Shown here: one piece after another, positions 60,141 through 64,000 of the stretch | Position numbering within the stretch: position 1 is the first letter of the stretch | How the letters are laid out: each line of letters begins with the position of its first letter | From: JBLHKT01 sp043101615 | GTDB taxonomy: Bacteria > Planctomycetota > Phycisphaerae > Phycisphaerales > UBA1924 | DNA length: 64,000 nt | Direction of reading: 5' to 3' | NCBI GenBank assembly: GCA_043101615.1 | Contig: JBICID010000069.1 | Coordinates: forward strand, 1 to 64,000 | Position numbers and translations under genes: made by a program | Notes under the pieces: generated by a model | What the model saw: the letters and a program-made list of their open reading frames with translations, nothing else | Database searches by the model: none | What the model was told of the DNA's origin: nothing

Positions 60141-60767
60141 ATGTTCAAGAGCCGCGACGAAAAATACCACCATCTCCGCGCGGCCACGCGGTTCAACACC
60201 GAGGGCTTCACCTGTCGCGAGGGCTGCCTGGCGGACCTCTCGGCCACCGGCATGCGGATCCGGTTCGAGGGCAAGCCCGACTTCCGGGTCGGCGACAACC
60301 GCGACTTCCTCGTCTCCGCCAACGCCCAGACCGTCCGCCTGCCCGGACAGGTGGTCTGGGTCAAGAGGAGCTCGCTCTTCTCCAAGGAGTACCAGGCAGG
60401 CATCCACTTCAACGCGCTCCGCCCGGAACTCATGAAAGCGATCGAGGCCTTCGCGATGCACGGCGTCATCGACCCCGCGGTCGCGCCCAAGATGCCACGC
60501 AGCACCGCGAGCAGCGCACGCCACTCGTCCGAGCAGGCCAGCGTCCGCGTCGAGGTCCCGACGCACTACCAGGTGCTCGGCGTCTCCCGGAGCGCGACCG
60601 ACCAGCAGATTCACGAGGCGTATCGACGTCTCGCCAAGAAGCTGCACCCGGACGTGAACAAGGCCCCCGACGCGGCACAACAGTTCAAGGCCCTCACCGC
60701 CGCCTACCACGTCCTCAAGGACCCGCAGCTCCGCACGCAGTACGACCTGTCGGTCAGGGCGGCGTAA
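60141..60767 (+). CDS. PilZ domain fused to a DnaJ J-domain
   Basis: 208 residues. The N-terminal PilZ domain has the c-di-GMP motifs RAATR (RxxxR) and DLSATG ([D/N]xSxxG), with GQVVWVKR and AGIHFNAL strands after it. A linker of about 40 Ser/Ala residues leads to a C-terminal J-domain with HYQVLGVSRSATDQQIHEAY, the HPD motif in LHPDVNK and FKALTAAYHVLKD. It should couple c-di-GMP binding to stimulation of an Hsp70 ATPase; that is inference. The ATG at 60141 starts just before the PilZ motif. No dnaK is in the window. Confidence 0.85.
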   Translation: MFKSRDEKYHHLRAATRFNTEGFTCREGCLADLSATGMRIRFEGKPDFRVGDNRDFLVSANAQTVRLPGQVVWVKRSSLFSKEYQAGIHFNALRPELMKAIEAFAMHGVIDPAVAPKMPRSTASSARHSSEQASVRVEVPTHYQVLGVSRSATDQQIHEAYRRLAKKLHPDVNKAPDAAQQFKALTAAYHVLKDPQLRTQYDLSVRAA

Positions 60768-60790
60768 GCAAACGACATCAGATTCGAAGT

Positions 60791-60822
60791 ACGAGCCCCG
60801 ATCGCAAGCGAGGGGGTTCTTT
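60791..60822. repeat. Possible degenerate cloverleaf repeat arm
   Basis: ACGAG foot followed by an imperfect CCCC/GGGG hairpin containing GCAA. It looks like an eroded left arm; the right arm is not convincing. Confidence 0.3.
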
Positions 60823-60873
60823 GCGTGAACGCAGAGCCCGCTCACTCGCGTTCGCGGCTGGTACTCAGCGATG

Positions 60874-61587
60874 TCAAGATCCGGCCGACTCCGACGGCGT
60901 GTCGCACTCCGGGCAGCGCTCCAACCCGGCCAGCTCGTACCCGCACGCCAGGCACCGGCCCGTGCGGAGGCGTTTCCATCGCCTGACTCGACGAGGCGTC
61001 CGCCACCCCTGCCACACCAGCCAGGCCGCCCCGCCCCACGCCAGCACCGACCACGCGAACGCCATCCCCAGCGGCACCAGCGGGAGGCGACGCCCCTCCT
61101 TCAGCCACAGCACCTCGACCCCGGGCACCGGGATGCCCCGGTCCACGGCGCCCAGGCCGGGCCTGGTGTCCGTCGGCCCGACGTGTGACATCGTCTTCCA
61201 GGGCCAGCCCGCCTCGACCACGTCCACGGCATAGGTCGGGTCGTCGTTCACGAACGAGTGCCCACCCGCACCGCCCCCCATCATGATCCCGTGGTGCATT
61301 CCCTGGCGCTCGCGGATGCGTCCGCCGCGCACGCCGATCCCGCCGCCCGCCGGTGCGACGATCCGCGGCACCAGCATGGTCAGGCCGTTGGAGTCGGGCC
61401 AGTCCTCGGGCACGTCGCGGATCCAGGGGTCACCCGAGAAGCCGAAGTGGGCCCCGGACCGCTCGCCGAGCGACCACCACGAGCAGCCCCACGCCACCAG
61501 CACCGTGAGAACGACTCCCAGCACCAGCGAGACCAGGGTGTGACGCAGCACACTCCGCCACACCGGTCTCTGACGTTGATCAGGCAT
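60874..61587 (-). CDS. Membrane-anchored zinc-ribbon protein, paralogue 3
   Basis: 237 residues, same plan as the proteins at 3614-4753 and 4872-5621: N-terminal TM (about 10-32), an extracytoplasmic region with AGWPWKTM, a second TM near 175-200, an Arg cluster and a zinc ribbon (CLAC, CPEC). The middle has a Gly/His-rich segment (GMHHGIMMGGGAGGH). The start overlaps the deoC stop (ATGCCTGA), so the two are coupled. Function unknown. Confidence 0.7.
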   Translation of the reverse strand: MPDQRQRPVWRSVLRHTLVSLVLGVVLTVLVAWGCSWWSLGERSGAHFGFSGDPWIRDVPEDWPDSNGLTMLVPRIVAPAGGGIGVRGGRIRERQGMHHGIMMGGGAGGHSFVNDDPTYAVDVVEAGWPWKTMSHVGPTDTRPGLGAVDRGIPVPGVEVLWLKEGRRLPLVPLGMAFAWSVLAWGGAAWLVWQGWRTPRRVRRWKRLRTGRCLACGYELAGLERCPECDTPSESAGS

Positions 61588-62539
61588 CGCTGAAGTCGTG
61601 CGCCGCCTGGTACGTCCCCGTCTTCAGCTTCACCAGGCTCCGCAGCAGGTCGTTCAGCAGCGAGCTCGCGCCGAAGCGGAACCGGTCCGGGTCGAGCCAG
61701 GCGTTGCCGAGCGTCTCCTTCACGAGGCACAGGTAGTGCCACGCCTGTTTGCCCGTGCGGATGCCGCCCGCGGGCTTCATGCCGTAGACGGTGCCGGTCC
61801 GCAGGTACGCGTCCCGGATCGCCTCGAGCATGACCAGCGTCACCGGCATCGTCGCGGCGGGGCTCACCTTGCCGGTGCTGGTCTTGATGAAGTCGCCCGG
61901 ACGGATGTTGGCCAGCGCCAGGTCGCTCGCGCGCCGGACGTGGTCGTACGTGCTCAGCTCGCCCGTCTCCAGGATCACCTTCAGGTGGGCCCCGTCGCCG
62001 GTGCCGGCGCACACGTCGGAGATCTCGCGGATCTCGCGTGCGACCTCCTCGTAGCGTCCTGCCAGGAAGGCGCCCCGGTTGATCACCATGTCGATCTCGT
62101 CGGCCCCGGCCTCGATCGCGCGCTCGGTGTCCTCCACGCGGACGTGCAGCGGGTACTGCCCGCTCGGGAAGCCGGTCGCGACGCTGGCGACCTTGACCTT
62201 GCCCGTCGCCCCCAGCTTGTTGAGCTCCTCGCGCGCGGTCGCGACCATGCTCGGGTACACGCAGATCGCCCCCACGTGCGGCAGGCGCTCGCCGAGCACC
62301 TGCTCGTCACGCTCGTACGGACGCACGCCCTTGCGGCACAGGCTGCGGACCTTCTCCGGCGTGTCCGCCCCCTCCAGCGTGGTGAGGTCCACCATGGAGA
62401 TGGCGAGTCTCAGGGCCGCGTGCTTGGACTCCTTCTTGATCGAGCGGGTCGCGATCTTCGCGCACCGGTGCTCGACCATCACCCCGTCCACCGTCGGCGA
62501 CGCGGGCCCCAGCACACCGTTCTCACGCACGGAAGTCAT
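61580..62539 (-). CDS. deoC: Deoxyribose-phosphate aldolase
   Basis: Cleaves 2-deoxyribose-5-phosphate to glyceraldehyde-3-phosphate and acetaldehyde. 319 residues; Schiff-base Lys in IKTSTGKVSPAATM, conserved DMVINRGAFLAG and ETGELSTYD, and MKPAGGIRTGK at the phosphate site. The N-terminal 60 residues are longer than in E. coli. ATG at 62539 follows TAGTAT by 6 bases. Zinc-ribbon paralogue 3 overlaps downstream. Confidence 0.93.
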   Translation of the reverse strand: MTSVRENGVLGPASPTVDGVMVEHRCAKIATRSIKKESKHAALRLAISMVDLTTLEGADTPEKVRSLCRKGVRPYERDEQVLGERLPHVGAICVYPSMVATAREELNKLGATGKVKVASVATGFPSGQYPLHVRVEDTERAIEAGADEIDMVINRGAFLAGRYEEVAREIREISDVCAGTGDGAHLKVILETGELSTYDHVRRASDLALANIRPGDFIKTSTGKVSPAATMPVTLVMLEAIRDAYLRTGTVYGMKPAGGIRTGKQAWHYLCLVKETLGNAWLDPDRFRFGASSLLNDLLRSLVKLKTGTYQAAHDFSDA

Positions 62540-62545
62540 GGCCGG

Positions 62546-62551
62546 ATACTA
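62546..62551 (-). promoter_or_regulatory. -10-like TAGTAT before deoC
   Basis: TAGTAT, 6 bases from the ATG at 62539 (CCGGCC between). Confidence 0.5.
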
Positions 62552-62563
62552 GGTTCCATAGAT

Positions 62564-62592
62564 CCGAGCCGCGGGCGTAAGCACGCGGCCCC
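62564..62592. repeat. GCCGCG hairpin repeat, copy 2
   Basis: GAGCCGCGGGC-GTAA-GCACGCGGCCCC: stem GCCGCG/CGCGGC, a G-A mismatch, an inner GC/GC pair and a GTAA (GNRA) loop. Similar to 34702-34730. Confidence 0.65.
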
Positions 62593-62620
62593 GCAGGAAC
62601 GGGAGTGCGGACACGAACCA

Positions 62621-62643
62621 TGGAGAAGCCCGCGGCGTCTCCA
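62621..62643. repeat. GGAGA-AGCC hairpin repeat, copy 3
   Basis: TGGAGAAGCC-CGC-GGCGTCTCCA, extended by CA/TG outside. Intergenic here, unlike copies 1 and 2, which are in coding 3' ends. Confidence 0.65.
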
Positions 62644-62668
62644 TGCCACCCCCCCTCCCGCGCAGATT

Positions 62669-63607
62669 TCAACCCGATGTGGCTTTGCCCAACCGCTGCA
62701 GGAACCGCGTCACCGCCCGCTCCTGCACCGGGCGGAACTCCTCGTCCACCCACAGGTCGTTGTGGCTGCCCTCTTCGGTCACGACCAACTCGGAATCCGG
62801 CGCGGCGTCGGCGATGGCCTGCCCGTCCTCGAAGGGCGAGACGGGATCCAGCGTGCCGTGCAGCACCAGCAGCGGGCAGCGGAGCCTCGAAGCGAGCCCC
62901 GCCCGGTCGAACCCCCGCCAGCGCGCCCCGATCCCGCCCAGCAAGCCGACCACCCAGAGCGCCGGCCACAGGTTCAATCGCCACGGCATCCGCTGCATCC
63001 GCATCACCGCCGACGCGGGGGTCTGCACGTGTCGGTACGGCACCTCCGCCACCACGCCCGCGACCTCGACCTGTTGCTCGCTCTCGAGACGCACGGCCGC
63101 GTCGAGCGAGGCGCCGGCCCCCAGGCTCCACCCCGCCAGCACGACGGGCCTGCCCGCGCACAGCTCGCGCGCGAGCTCGGCCAGCATCCGGCCCTCGCGT
63201 GCGCCCAGCGAGCACCACCCACCGCTCTCACCCAGGCCCGGCGGGTCCCACGCGACGACCGCGCTCGCCCCGGACGCGTACGCACCGACCCGCGTGAGCG
63301 CCCCCACGCGGCTGTCGCTCCACCCCGGGCTCAGGATCACCACCGGGCCGTCGGCACGCGCGCCGGTGATCCGCCACGCCCTCACCGGACCGAACGAGGT
63401 CGCCGGCTCCAGCTCCTCGAACGACAGCGGGTCGTCCAGCTCCCCGGGATCTCCCGGCAGCCCGCGTGCCACCGCCCACGAGTACGTCCGGCGCGGCGGG
63501 TGCGTGATCAGCCACGTCGTGAACGCCACCAGCCCCAGCCAGTACAGCGCCCCCCCCAGCGCCAGCAGCGGCCACAGGCCGACGAGCTCGTGCAGCAGCC
63601 GGTCCAA
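62669..63607 (-). CDS. Membrane-anchored alpha/beta hydrolase
   Basis: 312 residues with an N-terminal membrane helix (about 8-35), then an alpha/beta hydrolase fold. The nucleophile elbow is GWSLGA, the acid lies in LHGTLDPVSPF and the His in EEGSHNDLW, a complete Ser-Asp-His triad. Substrate unknown. The TTG at 63607 begins 4 bases before the RseP-like gene stop is reached from upstream, so translation is probably coupled. Confidence 0.75.
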   Translation of the reverse strand: MDRLLHELVGLWPLLALGGALYWLGLVAFTTWLITHPPRRTYSWAVARGLPGDPGELDDPLSFEELEPATSFGPVRAWRITGARADGPVVILSPGWSDSRVGALTRVGAYASGASAVVAWDPPGLGESGGWCSLGAREGRMLAELARELCAGRPVVLAGWSLGAGASLDAAVRLESEQQVEVAGVVAEVPYRHVQTPASAVMRMQRMPWRLNLWPALWVVGLLGGIGARWRGFDRAGLASRLRCPLLVLHGTLDPVSPFEDGQAIADAAPDSELVVTEEGSHNDLWVDEEFRPVQERAVTRFLQRLGKATSG

Positions 63608-63611
63608 GCCG

Positions 63612-64000
63612 TCAGAACCCCAGCAGACGGGTCACGTCGTTGAAGGTCACGATCAGGAACAGGCTCCCGATCAGCACCAGCCCCGCCAGCGTCACCACGT
63701 TCTGCACCGGGATCGGCACCGGTCGACCGCGGACCTGCTCGTACACCAGCATCAGGAACTGCCCGCCGTCCACGATCGGCAGGGGCAGGAAGTTGATCAC
63801 CGCCAGGTTCACGCTGATGAGCGCCATGAAGAACAGCAGCCAGATGATGCCGCGGTCGGCCAGTCGCGTTCCGAGGTGGGCGATCCCCACCGGCCCCTGC
63901 AGGTGCTGCACCTTCACCGAGCCCTGGAAGAGACGTGCGAAGGTCAGGTAGGTCTGCAGCATCACACGCCGAGTGTGGCTCAGCCCGAGCCCGACCGCCG
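63612..64000 (-). CDS. RseP-like site-2 metalloprotease, C-terminal part
   Basis: C-terminal about 129 residues of an M50 family zinc protease; the frame is open to the window edge, so the gene continues outside. Visible are the conserved LQGPVGIAHLG and the third catalytic motif NLAVINFLPLPIVDGGQ (membrane metal ligand Asp in LPLPIVDGG). Two membrane helices follow. Such proteases cleave membrane-bound anti-sigma factors or leftover signal peptides. Confidence 0.85.
   Translation of the reverse strand, partial: AVGLGLSHTRRVMLQTYLTFARLFQGSVKVQHLQGPVGIAHLGTRLADRGIIWLLFFMALISVNLAVINFLPLPIVDGGQFLMLVYEQVRGRPVPIPVQNVVTLAGLVLIGSLFLIVTFNDVTRLLGF

Overview
This is a GC-rich (about 70%) chromosomal window with tightly packed housekeeping genes. 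It most likely comes from a Planctomycete of the Phycisphaerae type. That placement is inference from gene content: a PEP-CTERM-like sorting signal, a DUF1844 protein, a sigma factor/Ser-Thr kinase pair, a DUF4175-like plus von Willebrand pair, a Bacteroidetes/Planctomycetes-style GlmU, and several membrane-anchored zinc-ribbon proteins. No rRNA, tRNA, CRISPR array, transposase or phage gene was recognised.

Layout. 1-10.9 kb: prmC, a secreted YtcJ-like amidohydrolase, two paralogous TM/zinc-ribbon proteins, polA, a GlmU-like gene and a HAD phosphatase, interrupted by eleven copies of a palindromic repeat. 10.9-13.5 kb: mreBCD. 13.6-19.1 kb: a coiled-coil protein, a sigma factor, a transmembrane kinase and a lone trpD. 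19.2-28.7 kb: a Gln-repeat DUF4175-like protein and a large vWA protein (start/stop overlap), miaB, a sensor histidine kinase and yraN. 28.7-34.6 kb: a parvulin lipoprotein, DUF1844 and the succinate dehydrogenase operon sdhCAB. 34.8-41.4 kb: a small protein, a PEP-CTERM-like protein, fabI, nadC-birA, a HIT protein and mutL. 41.4-51 kb, all leftward: alaS, then atpZ-atpI-atpB-atpE-atpF-atpH (F0 plus delta only), pgk and an ArnT-like glycosyltransferase. 51-56 kb: holB, fliS and fliD. 56-64 kb: a membrane protein, an apparently split ALDH16 with a GNAT gene inside, a PilZ-DnaJ fusion, a third zinc-ribbon paralogue, deoC, an alpha/beta hydrolase and the end of an RseP-like protease.

The most unusual feature is the interspersed repeat in the first 10.9 kb. 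Each copy has two 8-bp hairpins between a 5-bp foot helix and an inner helix, so it can fold as a four-way junction with no unpaired bases. Different copies have different but compensating stem sequences. Twenty of the 21 readable loops are GNRA tetraloops when each hairpin is read from its outer side. Copies abut or overlap stop codons and in two cases encode the C-terminus of a protein. A different palindrome sits in frame inside polA, and an 18-bp tandem repeat encodes the signal-peptide core of the amidohydrolase.

A second window-wide pattern is a TAnnnT -10-like hexamer only 5-9 bases upstream of the start codon at 15 genes, most without a Shine-Dalgarno. This suggests that much of the transcription here is leaderless. 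Other points of interest are a eukaryote-type alanyl-tRNA synthetase, signal-peptide-like N-termini on ATP synthase subunits b and c, and the PilZ-J fusion.
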